Assembly: GCA_025201845.1 (NCBI GenBank)
Contig: MU604012.1
Location: forward strand, 1 to 64,000
Direction: 5' to 3'
Source: Martensiomyces pterosporus
Taxonomy: Eukaryota; Kickxellomycota; Kickxellomycetes; Kickxellales; Kickxellaceae
DNA length: 64,000 nucleotides
The notes under the pieces were generated by a model that saw only the letters and a list, made by a program, of their open reading frames with translations, was not told the DNA's origin and did not search any database. Positions within the stretch are counted from its first letter, which is position 1. Each line of letters starts with the position of its first letter. Positions 34,688 to 43,556 of this stretch are shown here, one piece after another. A program made the position numbers and the translations under genes.

Positions 34688-36835
34688 ATGTTTCTCTCGC
34701 AGCGCGACGGCCTGATGCGGGCAGGCAGGAGGCGATGCCCGATCTGCGGCACAAAGAAGATGAGCATGCGCGAGGACGGTCGAGTGATGTGCAGGTATGG
34801 CCACGAACAGGCCGGAATAGTCGAAGAAGCTGCAGAGGTCATCGTTGAGGGAATGACCCGCCGACGCACCAAAAAGATCAAGCGGGAGAGCAAGCGCCAA
34901 AAGGAGAGGAGCCAGCGGTTGTATGGCAACCATGCGCGGTTCTTGGTCCTCCAGGCACTCCAGTGCATCCTCAAGGAGCAGGTCACTACACTAGTGCGGG
35001 ACTACAATGCGCCGGAGGACCTGGTCGGGGTCGTGCGGAATCTATGGCTGCTTTATGTGTCGCAGCTCCGCAATATCCATGAGCCGGACTCTTTAGGACA
35101 TGTGGACAGTAGCAGCATGGCAGGCAGCTCTGCGAACGGGTCTCAGCCTGCAGCCATGGCATCGGACGCGGCTGATCCCCGCAGTGCGGAGGGACACGAT
35201 GGCCACTTGACTGCAGAATCGTTGTTCAAGCAGTACGCGCAGCAGCCACGGGACGCAGACGACTCGCTTGACGCACTGCTACGCGGAGTTGATGACGATA
35301 TTGCCAGAGACGAGGAGGAAATTCAGCGGTGGGAGGAAGAGCACTTGGCAGCACACAAGACGCAGCCTAGCAGCGGCCAGGCAGCTGAGGCTCAGGCAAA
35401 CGACGAGGCAGCGCGTCCAGAGGCGGCAGCCAGCGGCTCGCAAGCTAGCGGTGGCCGAAAGCCAACTCATGGCGGCGTACAAGACCAGCATATTGAGGAA
35501 ATCTCCAGGATGGAGTATTTGCCTGCCATCATCTACCTCGGGTTCGCATGGCTAAGACACCCAGTTACGCACGCAGACATCTTTCGACTGATAGCGGATG
35601 AGCGAATCCCTTACGTGTCGGCGTTCCAAAACCTCCCTGAGGAGCTCGTTTCGCGAATGGGTAGCAGCACCATGAGCATCTTCAACGTCCCTTACTCGCC
35701 TAGCGTGCTTCGACTGAGAACCCTTACTAGGGCCTTTCAAAGGTTCTACACGAAGCACTGCTCGCTAATCTTTCCATTGCCTGACATCCCAGTGCTGCTG
35801 CTCTCGTTCATCAAGCGGCTGGGTCTCGATCTGAGGGTCTACACGATGGCATCGCGGATAATGGAGCTGGTTGATATAGATCCAAACACACTTGGTGCCT
35901 TTGGACCTGCGCCTGAGAGACACGTGGTAGCAAGCATCATTGTTGCTTTGAAGCTCCATTACGGCTTGGATGAAGTTGAGCGCAAGCCAAGCCACGGTAT
36001 CAGCGACCTTGTGGCCGATCTACCGCCACTGCAGGCGTTTCTAGAGAAATGGCGTAGCGACTGGGAACGGGAACTGGCCATCGGCGTGTTCCCTTATCTG
36101 ACTGTTTTTGGCGACAAGTGGGAGGCCAGTTTTGCGGAGTACTGTAAGCGGCTGATGTCAAGGCGCGCTGTCCCCAGGAAACGGACAGGCTACGAGGATC
36201 TGGCAGACAAGTACCGAAGGCTGGTTGAATCGCTTGCACAGAGGCACCAGGCGAGCCCAGAAGAGGCAAAGCGATTGGTGCCTACAGAGTACAGCCGAAT
36301 TATCCAGAGCCAGAGCCAAACCCAGAGCCAGAGCCAAACCCAGAGCCAGAGCCACACTTTAGTGCAAGCGCAGTTAACGCAGCCCACGCAGCCGCTTCAC
36401 TCGACACAGGGCCCTAGCCAAAATTTGCCCTCTGGATTCGCGGGGCAGCACTGGGGCAGGTATGCCCTTTCCTCCACCCAGGAAACAAGCGACGGCGGCA
36501 CTGAGGCTCGTGCTGGCATTTTGGGACACGTCGAGCCGATCAAGCTGCCCCAGACGGATGAGCCAGATGCCGGGGAGAAACGGCCCTACAGCACCATCAT
36601 TGCACCGCTGAGCAACCACCCAGAGATACAGCTGAGGAGCGGCGAGCAATACCCAGTCATTCTCGATATTCACGCTGTACAAGGCACGACTGGATACATG
36701 ATCCCAACACTTGGGCTGGTCTTGGCGCGATGTGCAATGCTGGTCGGGTGCTCTCAGCTAACACTGCACAGATACGTGTCCCTTATTGAGAGTCGGCTGT
36801 GCACCACAGTTGTTGGCTACAACAGACACCACTAA
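34688..36835 (+). CDS. RRN7: RNA polymerase I core factor subunit Rrn7/TAF1B (715 aa)
   Basis: The N-terminal zinc ribbon has Cys17, Cys20, Cys35 and His39 (RRCPICGTKK then MCRYGHEQAG). It is followed by a basic RRRTKKIKRESKRQKERSQR linker and a first cyclin-like fold. A 150-residue disordered insert leads to the second fold (ISRMEYLPAIIYLGFAWLRH, DIFRLIADERIPYVSAFQ). This is the TFIIB-like layout of Rrn7/TAF1B, which recruits RNA polymerase I to the rDNA promoter. A QSQSQTQ repeat lies at about 539-557 (bases 36305-36355). The protein is longer than yeast Rrn7 (about 514) mainly in disordered parts. It converges with the SOSS-B gene, 71 bp apart. Confidence 0.88.
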   Translation: MFLSQRDGLMRAGRRRCPICGTKKMSMREDGRVMCRYGHEQAGIVEEAAEVIVEGMTRRRTKKIKRESKRQKERSQRLYGNHARFLVLQALQCILKEQVTTLVRDYNAPEDLVGVVRNLWLLYVSQLRNIHEPDSLGHVDSSSMAGSSANGSQPAAMASDAADPRSAEGHDGHLTAESLFKQYAQQPRDADDSLDALLRGVDDDIARDEEEIQRWEEEHLAAHKTQPSSGQAAEAQANDEAARPEAAASGSQASGGRKPTHGGVQDQHIEEISRMEYLPAIIYLGFAWLRHPVTHADIFRLIADERIPYVSAFQNLPEELVSRMGSSTMSIFNVPYSPSVLRLRTLTRAFQRFYTKHCSLIFPLPDIPVLLLSFIKRLGLDLRVYTMASRIMELVDIDPNTLGAFGPAPERHVVASIIVALKLHYGLDEVERKPSHGISDLVADLPPLQAFLEKWRSDWERELAIGVFPYLTVFGDKWEASFAEYCKRLMSRRAVPRKRTGYEDLADKYRRLVESLAQRHQASPEEAKRLVPTEYSRIIQSQSQTQSQSQTQSQSHTLVQAQLTQPTQPLHSTQGPSQNLPSGFAGQHWGRYALSSTQETSDGGTEARAGILGHVEPIKLPQTDEPDAGEKRPYSTIIAPLSNHPEIQLRSGEQYPVILDIHAVQGTTGYMIPTLGLVLARCAMLVGCSQLTLHRYVSLIESRLCTTVVGYNRHH
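36305..36355 (+). repeat. 18-bp repeat within RRN7
   Basis: CAGAGCCAGAGCCAAACC occurs twice exactly and a third time partially, encoding a Gln/Ser/Thr repeat. Confidence 0.9.
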
Positions 36836-36906
36836 GATATATTCTCATCTCTTTCAAAGCTGCCAAGATAAACCCATGTACATAGTCCTAGCCAGACAGA
36901 CAAGCC

Positions 36907-37329
36907 TCAGCACTGGCCTTCCTCGGGGCCTTCCATTGCCCTCAGTTCCTCCTCCGTGACCCACTGCATCTCGCTGGCATTTGGCTGCTCTCTGAACACC
37001 ATCGTGTCCTCGCCCACGCGCTTGATCTTGCCGAACCTTGCTGTGGTTAGCTGAAGGAATCCCTTGAAGAGTTTTGCCTCTGCGTTCTCTATCCGGATGA
37101 TGTCTCCATTGCGGATGCACTTGCCGTCGCTACCCCAAATGTTCATAATGATGCTTCCTGTCCGATCAGCGACAAGAAAGGCGTGGATGGTCTGGCCGTC
37201 GCGGGTTGTCGTTGGCACGGCTGTTTCCAGAACGATGACCTCGCAGTCAAACCCCCTCATCGATGGCCTGAACTTGGAGATTGGCGTAAGCTGCTGGCCG
37301 GGTTTTAGCGGTACTGTCATACTGGGCAT
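36907..37329 (-). CDS. SOSS complex subunit B / single-stranded DNA-binding OB-fold protein (140 aa)
   Basis: One OB-fold matches hSSB1/hSSB2 (NABP): EVIVLETAVPTTTRDGQTIH, FLVADRTGSIIMNIWG, IRNGDIIRIENAEAKLFKGF and LQLTTARFGKIKRVGE. The metazoan proteins show the same order (VLETG, VADKTGSI, GDIIRL, FKG-x-LTLYTGR). The C-terminal tail is short and acidic, without the long Pro-rich tail of the human proteins. In animals SOSS-B binds ssDNA at double-strand breaks and works with Integrator; S. cerevisiae has none. The start at 37329 gives MPSMTV, with a second Met at residue 4. Confidence 0.88.
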   Translation of the reverse strand: MPSMTVPLKPGQQLTPISKFRPSMRGFDCEVIVLETAVPTTTRDGQTIHAFLVADRTGSIIMNIWGSDGKCIRNGDIIRIENAEAKLFKGFLQLTTARFGKIKRVGEDTMVFREQPNASEMQWVTEEELRAMEGPEEGQC

Positions 37330-37889
37330 GAGCCGGGCGTAGTATACAAGAAAGAGGGTATATACATAGAACCAATACGTGCTTGGCGCGAAGATGCAGG
37401 TAGAACTCTCGAGAAATCGCCAGACTCTGATTTGGCGTTTGCGTCAAGGAAGCCAGGTTTTTGGGCTGCAGCACGTGAAGGAGCTGGGCCCCACTGCTCC
37501 GACGCAGAGGGATTAAACCGGATTCATCGGCTGCTCTTGGGATCCGTCTGGACGCAAGGAGCCAAAACAAGGGGTTAGCTAGCACCTGGATCCCCCAAGA
37601 GCATGCGCTGGGTTTACACGGCGCACACCTTCACTGACGCTCTTTTCATGCGCCAGAGGATACTCTTTCGTGATTTCCTGCAAAGGTGGATAAAAAACAG
37701 AAAACAGGGCGCCGATCGGTAGCGGGCAGTGGTCCGGTATACAAAGGGGGAAGCTGGGGCGGCGTGCGTTGCCGCATCTTTCCTTCGTTGATAATACTCT
37801 TCTCGCTTGCATACTGCGAATTCCACAAACACAATCCAGCGTTTTCTGAATTGCCCTTGCATACTGGTGGCACCCACGGCACACAAAGG
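37330..37889. other. 560-bp divergent intergenic region
   Basis: It lies between the SOSS-B ATG and the membrane-protein ATG. The frame of the latter is open upstream to 37686 but begins at GTG and has no conserved sequence. No confident TATA was found. Confidence 0.4.
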
Positions 37890-39104
37890 ATGTTTTCGTC
37901 AGGGCTAGTCGAGTTCTTGCTCTACCTGGTAGTGCCGGTGGTCTTCATAAACTTTATGTCTGGACGACACACAAAGGACAGCAGCTCGGCAAAGAAGAAA
38001 GTGCTTTCGCTCGGCGACTACATCGCATACGCGAGTCTCATCGGCACAGCAGCGCTCTATGTGTGGTCGGCCACGCACGGCCAGCCTCCAAACTTCTTCA
38101 AGCAGATAGATGCCAACCCACACGCGCCGTGCTTCATCATCCGCCACAAGTTGGCCGACTACGTTCGCGAGCACCCCGAGATCGTTCCTGCCAGCGGGAT
38201 TCCCACAGCGCAGCAGAAATCGGACAGTGACTTTGACAGACTGGCATACTACAGGGGCAGCAACTACGGACAGATGGATTTCTTGGCAGACAGGTTCTGC
38301 CAGTACTCGGAGGACAGGGATGTGTACCTGAAGTTTGGCGAGGATGTGTTCCTCAACTCCATGTCCAGCGACTTTGGTCCAAGGGGAGTCTCCGCCAGAG
38401 AAACAATGCCCAATGGCGGTAACAAGAAGGCCGGGTTCATTTCAGAGTTTTCCGAGACTGGGTACTCGCTCTATGCCGCCGCCACTCAGTTCTTCACATA
38501 CTTGCCGGCATTTGCCGTCATCGGTATAATCACCACGCCGTTCTTTGTCACCGAATCCGCGCCTTCGCGCTCCAACGGGCGGCCATGGGCTGTAATCACG
38601 CTGTGCACTCTGTACTTTGCCGACCTGTACTCGCTGTTCACTACGCCTGGGAACGCAAAGCATCGAGTTGCCAGTGGCACGACGCTGTGGATCATCAGCC
38701 CGGATCAGACAGATGCGATGCTCTTTTACGCCGACTCGTCCCTGTACACTCGCAAGATTTTCCTTGGCACATGCCTTGCTGCCTTCCTTATAATGGACTA
38801 TCTGACCAGCTCGCGGCAGACCGATGTTCAGCTGCTGAAGCAGTGCATTGAGGCGCAGTCTTCGGGGCTGGCGCTTGCAAAGAACCACACGGTGCTGGAA
38901 ACCAGTGTGCTGCTGTCCGGAAAGCTCAGGGATAGACTCGTGGCGCTGTGGAGGCGGGAGGAGCAGGCTCGTGAGCAGCTCTTTGCTCAGCAGGAGCTCG
39001 TCGAAAAGTACAAGGACGTGGCAGCAAAGACCAAGAGCAGGCAGTGGACCGAGCATGTGCTGCCCGGGGCTCTCCAGAGCTTTGGTTTGCCTGCCGACGC
39101 CTGA
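37890..39104 (+). CDS. Multipass membrane protein of unknown function (404 aa)
   Basis: I do not recognise a family. About five hydrophobic spans are visible: residues 7-24 (FLLYLVVPVVFINFM), 42-60 (YIAYASLIGTAALYVW), 200-225 (FFTYLPAFAVIGIITTPFF), 235-252 (VITLCTLYFADLYSLF) and 300-316 (IFLGTCLAAFLIMDYL). A hydrophilic loop of about 135 residues between spans 2 and 3 holds two cysteines (CFIIRHKL and FCQYSED), perhaps lumenal. The C-terminal 85 residues are a predicted coiled coil (LWRREEQAREQLFAQQELVE). The first ATG of the frame is 37890. It lies between the SOSS-B gene (divergent) and the reductase gene (convergent, 109 bp). Confidence 0.8.
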   Translation: MFSSGLVEFLLYLVVPVVFINFMSGRHTKDSSSAKKKVLSLGDYIAYASLIGTAALYVWSATHGQPPNFFKQIDANPHAPCFIIRHKLADYVREHPEIVPASGIPTAQQKSDSDFDRLAYYRGSNYGQMDFLADRFCQYSEDRDVYLKFGEDVFLNSMSSDFGPRGVSARETMPNGGNKKAGFISEFSETGYSLYAAATQFFTYLPAFAVIGIITTPFFVTESAPSRSNGRPWAVITLCTLYFADLYSLFTTPGNAKHRVASGTTLWIISPDQTDAMLFYADSSLYTRKIFLGTCLAAFLIMDYLTSSRQTDVQLLKQCIEAQSSGLALAKNHTVLETSVLLSGKLRDRLVALWRREEQAREQLFAQQELVEKYKDVAAKTKSRQWTEHVLPGALQSFGLPADA

Positions 39105-39213
39105 ATCGATGGAGGAGCGTGTGCCATTTGCTTTTAGATTTTCCGTTCTTTCTCTCTCACCTTCGACTATTCCATTCGCACATTATAAACTGATTGCATT
39201 GCAAAACAGGCGG

Positions 39214-40083
39214 CTAAAACTTGCCTGCAAACGGATCCGGCTGGCCAACAGCATAGGGGAATTTGGGCTCCGTACCGAAATCCGACCAGAAATGCGACGC
39301 GTCAATGCGCATGGTAACTGCAGACTCGCCTAACCCAAGCAGGCCAACCGAGTCTGCTCCAAGCAGCTCCTGCACGGGTTTCTCCTCGAGCAGCTCAGCA
39401 ACAAACCCGCGGATCCGCTCGTCTTGGATGATAATCTGGAGAACATCGTGCACGCGGCCATCGGATATGAGCCACCGCCCCGCAGGTAGCACAGCGCCCT
39501 TGTAGCTAACAAGCGCATATATGGCTCTAGCGGCATCGGCACCGTGAATCAGGTGGAGGCTTCTGTCCTCAAGCCTGTTTCTCAGCCGCTCTTTGTCCGT
39601 GTAGAAACGAGCCCACTTGTCTGGCGCTCGCTCGCCTCCCCAGAGCCCAGCCAAATTCAGCACGTATCCGTTTTGCTCCTGAATAATATACTCCTCAGCC
39701 TCTACTCGCGGCCCGCCTGATTGCGCATCTGCAGGGGTGAACCGCGTGCTCGGTATCGCCTTGAATGGTCTGGTAGAACCCAAATATATCCAGCGTGGGC
39801 TGAACGAGCCGCCAAGCGATGCTCGATGAAGCTCAAGATAGCTATCGACAAGGCGCTTCGCTGCCTGCTTGCCTTTCAACGGGAATGTGATGACAACGGA
39901 TTGGGCTGTTGGAAGTGCCGAGTAATCGGCATCGGCACTGTTGTCCTCGGAAAGACTCCATTTTATTGTGCCGTTGCGTCCGTCGGTTGTTGTTGATGCA
40001 TAGTCAGAAATACCGTGAGAATCAAGAAGCTTGCAGAGGTACTCGCCGACAAATCCTCGACCAAGCAGCAAAACAGGCAGCAT
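39214..40083 (-). CDS. NAD(P)-binding Rossmann-fold protein, extended SDR/YeeZ-like (289 aa)
   Basis: The N-terminus MLPVLLLGRGFVGEYLCKLL carries the G-x-G-x-x-G dinucleotide-binding loop directly after the first strand. It is followed by VVITFPLKGKQAAKRLV, a WIYLGSTRPFK strand, NLAGLWGG and DAARAIYALVSYKG, the order seen in epimerase-like extended SDRs. The classical YxxxK is not obvious, so catalysis is uncertain. I start at 40083; the longer frame to 40206 is Cys/Leu-rich and unlike the family. It shares a divergent promoter with KRI1. Confidence 0.78.
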   Translation of the reverse strand: MLPVLLLGRGFVGEYLCKLLDSHGISDYASTTTDGRNGTIKWSLSEDNSADADYSALPTAQSVVITFPLKGKQAAKRLVDSYLELHRASLGGSFSPRWIYLGSTRPFKAIPSTRFTPADAQSGGPRVEAEEYIIQEQNGYVLNLAGLWGGERAPDKWARFYTDKERLRNRLEDRSLHLIHGADAARAIYALVSYKGAVLPAGRWLISDGRVHDVLQIIIQDERIRGFVAELLEEKPVQELLGADSVGLLGLGESAVTMRIDASHFWSDFGTEPKFPYAVGQPDPFAGKF

Positions 40084-40239
40084 GTTTCCTGACCAGCTAT
40101 CTTCTGTCTGCAACAGTAAGCAGAGCAAGTAAATAAATGAAGCGGCAACAGCGATGGCAGGACCAGAGAGAGGCAGGGCTTGGTGGAGCGAGCCATTTTG
40201 CAGCACAGCCCCAGTTCAACGTCAGCCTTTCGCAGCGAT

Positions 40240-40256
40240 CCAATGATAATAATTGG
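40240..40256. promoter_or_regulatory. Inverted pair of CCAAT boxes in the SDR/KRI1 divergent promoter
   Basis: CCAAT at 40240-40244 and ATTGG at 40252-40256 form a near-perfect inverted repeat with a 7-bp AT-rich centre, within the 359 bp between the two ATGs. CCAAT is the binding core of the Hap2/3/5 (NF-Y) complex. A run of 15 T lies at 40284-40298. Confidence 0.45.
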
Positions 40257-40442
40257 TTGATCGCAAACGGTGTATGCAAATTGTTTTTTTTTTTTTTTGC
40301 TGTTCCATGCTATTTTTTCTTCTCAGGCTGCTGCCGTCTACAGCACCAAGTCTCTTCCGTTCTTTTCATTCTGCTTCTAAACCAGCTTTCCGCACTCGCG
40401 CACTATCTCCCCTTGCTGCCACTGCTTGCAAAAGACAAAAGA

Positions 40443-42635
40443 ATGGATGAGCACAGCGATATTGATGCTGGTCAGATCGATATTACCAAATTAGACAAGA
40501 GAAAGCTGCTGCGTGCCGAGGAGCGCCGGAGACGAGCAGGCGACGAGTACGGCGAGATCGAAAAGTACCTTTCGGACAGCAACGCCGAGAATGACAGCAG
40601 CGATGAGTCTACGGACGAATCCGACGTCGAGGAGGACGAGGACGGCGAGCTAGTGACACCCGAGATCGATGCGCAGATCATGAAGACGCTTACTGCACTT
40701 CGGTCAAAGAACAAAAGCATCTACGACAGCAGTGTCAGCTTCTTCTCCGAGGGTGCGATCAAAAACTCGCAAAATGCATGGGCGGCGAAGCAGGAGGCAG
40801 CCAAGGATAAGTCGGGCAGTGGGATGACCATTCGCGACTACCAGCACAAGGTCATGGTTGAGCATGGCGGCGTGGTTGACGATGACGAGGAGCTGAAGAA
40901 AGCAGTGCCCAGCATGACTCATGTCGAGGAGCAGGAGGCTCTGAAAAACGAGTTCAAGGCGGCAGTGGGCAGCGATCTCGAGAGCGACAACGACGAGGAT
41001 GAAGGCGAGTTTTTGGTTAAGAAGGAGAAGACCAAGGAGGAGATCAGGAAGGAGGAGGGCGAGTATAGGAAGTTCCTCGTGGAGAACATGGGCGGCGACT
41101 TGCAGGCCAGGGAAGCGTTTGAGAGCTGGGAGCTGTCGAAGAGCAGCGAGGCTGCTGGCTCCAGCTCGCAGTCGGGCAAGGACATGTCCGAGGAGCAGGC
41201 GTTCTTGATGGGCTACATCCTCAACCGCGGGTGGCTCGCAAATACGGACAGCAAGGCCTCTGCCGAGCTCGAAGCCAAGACCATTGTCGACAAGGAAGAA
41301 GACGAGAAGCTGATGGAGCTCACCGACAACTTTGAGAGCAGGTACAATTTCCGCTTCGAGGAGGAAGGCTCGGCGCAGATCAAGTCGTACCCGCGTGAGG
41401 TTGAGGGGTCTCTGCGCCGCAAGGACGAGCGTAGGAAGCTGGCGCGCGAGAGGGCAAAGGAGCGCAAGGCTGAGCTGAAGAAAGCAAAGGCCGAGGAGCT
41501 CAAGCAGCTCAAGAACAAAAAGAAGAAGGAGATCTTGGGCAAGCTGAAGGAGATCCAGGGTATCACTGGCAACACAACCGTCGGTTTTGACAACCTGGAC
41601 CTCGACGGAGACTTTGACCCATCCAAGTTCGACTCGCAGATGGCCAAGATGTTTGGCGACGAGTACTATGGCCAGGACGACATGGAGAAACCCACCTGGG
41701 GAGATGACATTGATATTGGGGACATTGTCTCTGACCAGGAGAACGAAGGTGGCGCCGGCAAGAAGAAGGGCAAGAAGGCGGCTTCAAAGCACGCTCAGAT
41801 CGGAGACGACGACTTTATCATGGATGCCGACTATCTGGATGGCAGCGAGGCCTATGATGCCGACAAGGGCGTCGCAGACCGTGAGGCGTTTGATGCTACC
41901 AAGACTGAGCTCAAGGACAAGGTTTCTGACTACATGGACAAGTACTACCAGCTCGACTTTGAAGACATTGTCGGCGGCGATCTGCCTACGCGCTTCAAAT
42001 ACTCCAAGGTAAAGGCTGTTAACTACGGACTGACACCAGCCGAAATCCTCCTTGCGGATGAAAAGTTCCTCAACGAATATGTCTCCGTCAAGAAGATCGC
42101 TGCATACCGGCCCGAGTGGAAGATTGAAGAGGATCTTTCCAACTACGCAAGCAAGAAGCGTCTGATTTACATCAAGAAGAAGGCCACAGCAAAGCGTGAC
42201 GAGTGGAAGGGAGATCTCGACAAGCTGCAGGGATCCGGTGGAAAGAAGCGCTCAGCAAAGACCAGCAGCGACAAGCCCAAGAAGGCAAAGAGGGCCAAGA
42301 CCGAGCCCAAGGACAAGGAAGAAAAGACTGGAAAGGCCAAGGACAAGTCTGAAGACAAGTCTGAGGACAAGCCTAAGACCAAGAACAAGGACAAGTCTAA
42401 GGACAAGTCTAAGGACAAGTCTAAGGACAAGTCTAAGGACAAGTCTAAGGATAAGCCCAAGGAGAAGAAGGACAAGTCTAAGGAGAAGGCCAGCAAGAAG
42501 TCGAGTGCCGAGCCCAGGGATGCTGCTGCTGACAAGCCCAAAGCAGAGAAGGTTGCCGACGACTCTGTCCAGAAGAAGAGCCAGAACAGACGCCAGCGGC
42601 AAAAGGCAAAGAAGGCAGCCGCATCCACCGACTAG
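40443..42635 (+). CDS. KRI1: Ribosome-biogenesis protein Kri1 (730 aa)
   Basis: The conserved N-terminal portion includes KYLSDSNAENDSSDES and the KTLTALRSKNKSIYDSSVSF block. The central KRI1 domain has YNFRFEEEGSAQIKSYPREV, the basic RKDERRKLARERAKERKAEL helix and KPTWGDDIDIGDI. The C-terminal Kri1_C part has DLPTRFKYSKV, NYGLTPAEILLADEKFLNEY and AYRPEW. Kri1 acts with Krr1 in the nucleolus for 18S rRNA production. The last 130 residues are a Lys/Ser/Asp-rich tail with KDKS repeats not required by the family. I start at ATG 40443; upstream codons in frame are hydrophobic and unrelated. Confidence 0.95.
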   Translation: MDEHSDIDAGQIDITKLDKRKLLRAEERRRRAGDEYGEIEKYLSDSNAENDSSDESTDESDVEEDEDGELVTPEIDAQIMKTLTALRSKNKSIYDSSVSFFSEGAIKNSQNAWAAKQEAAKDKSGSGMTIRDYQHKVMVEHGGVVDDDEELKKAVPSMTHVEEQEALKNEFKAAVGSDLESDNDEDEGEFLVKKEKTKEEIRKEEGEYRKFLVENMGGDLQAREAFESWELSKSSEAAGSSSQSGKDMSEEQAFLMGYILNRGWLANTDSKASAELEAKTIVDKEEDEKLMELTDNFESRYNFRFEEEGSAQIKSYPREVEGSLRRKDERRKLARERAKERKAELKKAKAEELKQLKNKKKKEILGKLKEIQGITGNTTVGFDNLDLDGDFDPSKFDSQMAKMFGDEYYGQDDMEKPTWGDDIDIGDIVSDQENEGGAGKKKGKKAASKHAQIGDDDFIMDADYLDGSEAYDADKGVADREAFDATKTELKDKVSDYMDKYYQLDFEDIVGGDLPTRFKYSKVKAVNYGLTPAEILLADEKFLNEYVSVKKIAAYRPEWKIEEDLSNYASKKRLIYIKKKATAKRDEWKGDLDKLQGSGGKKRSAKTSSDKPKKAKRAKTEPKDKEEKTGKAKDKSEDKSEDKPKTKNKDKSKDKSKDKSKDKSKDKSKDKPKEKKDKSKEKASKKSSAEPRDAAADKPKAEKVADDSVQKKSQNRRQRQKAKKAAASTD
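42387..42446 (+). repeat. 12-bp tandem repeat in KRI1, five perfect copies
   Basis: AAGGACAAGTCT repeats five times exactly, encoding KDKS units, followed by decayed copies to about 42490. Confidence 0.95.
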
Positions 42636-42939
42636 AGCAGCCGCGGATCCTAGTGCCGCCTTCTTCACTTCCACCACAAATACATTTCCAAACGCTAGAC
42701 ATCCACATGCTGTTGTTGGGTGATCAGTGCTGCTGATCGATCAGAATCAACGCCAGGCGGGCAACTTATCAGCAGAATGCAGTGCTGGTGGCAGGCAGCG
42801 GGAGAAAAATTGTTGGCAGCAAAGCAGCTATGTAGCCCGAAAAAACGCTGTCGCCGTTCTCTTCCATTCAATTCTATGTCGCACTCTCTTCTGCATTTCC
42901 CACCCCCTTGGCTGCCTTCGCTGCATATATATTCATAAC
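42636..42939 (+). other. Short intergenic region before mL43
   Basis: 304 bp between the KRI1 stop and the mL43 ATG, with ATATATATTC directly before the start. No gene is visible. Confidence 0.4.
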
Positions 42940-43422
42940 ATGGCGTCGTTCCGGTTCCCCAAGGTTCTCAACGATTTGGTCCGCGCACAACAGGATCAGC
43001 TCATTAAGCCCACAGCACCCAAGAACGGAGTGGGCGCATTTGTCTTCCCTTGCCGCAAGCTGGTGTTCAACTACTGCGAGCGGAGCGGCAGCAGCAAGTC
43101 GATGATGGAGTACCTGCAGACAGAGGCCATGAAATTTGCCAAGGAGAACCCGCAGATCGAGATCGTTGTCCAGCCACGGCCGTCCAGACACCCTATCGTC
43201 CGTGCCCTGTATGCAAATGGACAGCAGAAGACCAAGTGCGTCAGGAGGTGCTCGGCGGACGAGATCCCTGAGGTCGTGAAGTCCCTGAGAGACCATTCGG
43301 GCCATAAGCTCCGTCGCTGGAACCGCTATGTCATCTCGGATACCCCGAGCGTTAGGGGCATTTACTCCCCGTTCCATGTCAAGGATGTGCACGAGATTAC
43401 GGACCAAAAGACAAAGAACTAG
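42940..43422 (+). CDS. Mitochondrial large-subunit ribosomal protein mL43 (160 aa)
   Basis: The L51/S25/CI-B8 domain is clear: GAFVFPCRKLVFNYCERSGS, MMEYLQTEAMKFAKENPQIE and VQPRPSRHPIVRALYANGQQ, which is the mL43 signature. The C-terminal DHSGHKLRRWNRYVISDTPS also fits fungal mL43 (yeast MrpL51). The protein is imported and sits in the mitochondrial large subunit. The frame is open upstream, but the ATG at 42940 begins a family-like MASFRFPKVLNDL. Confidence 0.94.
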   Translation: MASFRFPKVLNDLVRAQQDQLIKPTAPKNGVGAFVFPCRKLVFNYCERSGSSKSMMEYLQTEAMKFAKENPQIEIVVQPRPSRHPIVRALYANGQQKTKCVRRCSADEIPEVVKSLRDHSGHKLRRWNRYVISDTPSVRGIYSPFHVKDVHEITDQKTKN

Positions 43423-43556
43423 ACAAGAGGTGCCAGCCGCACCCTTTTTCTTAGCCCTTTGCTATCATTTTCCAGCAGCAGAAAAACCAAACGCTATCTC
43501 CATTTATTCTGTATATGTGGTCAGCAGAATCTGAGGGATCGCCTCTTCTGGTATGC

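Noticed and set aside
40137..40442. N-terminal extension of KRI1
   Set aside because: Adds hydrophobic, poly-Phe sequence from the T run; conserved Kri1 text starts after ATG 40443.
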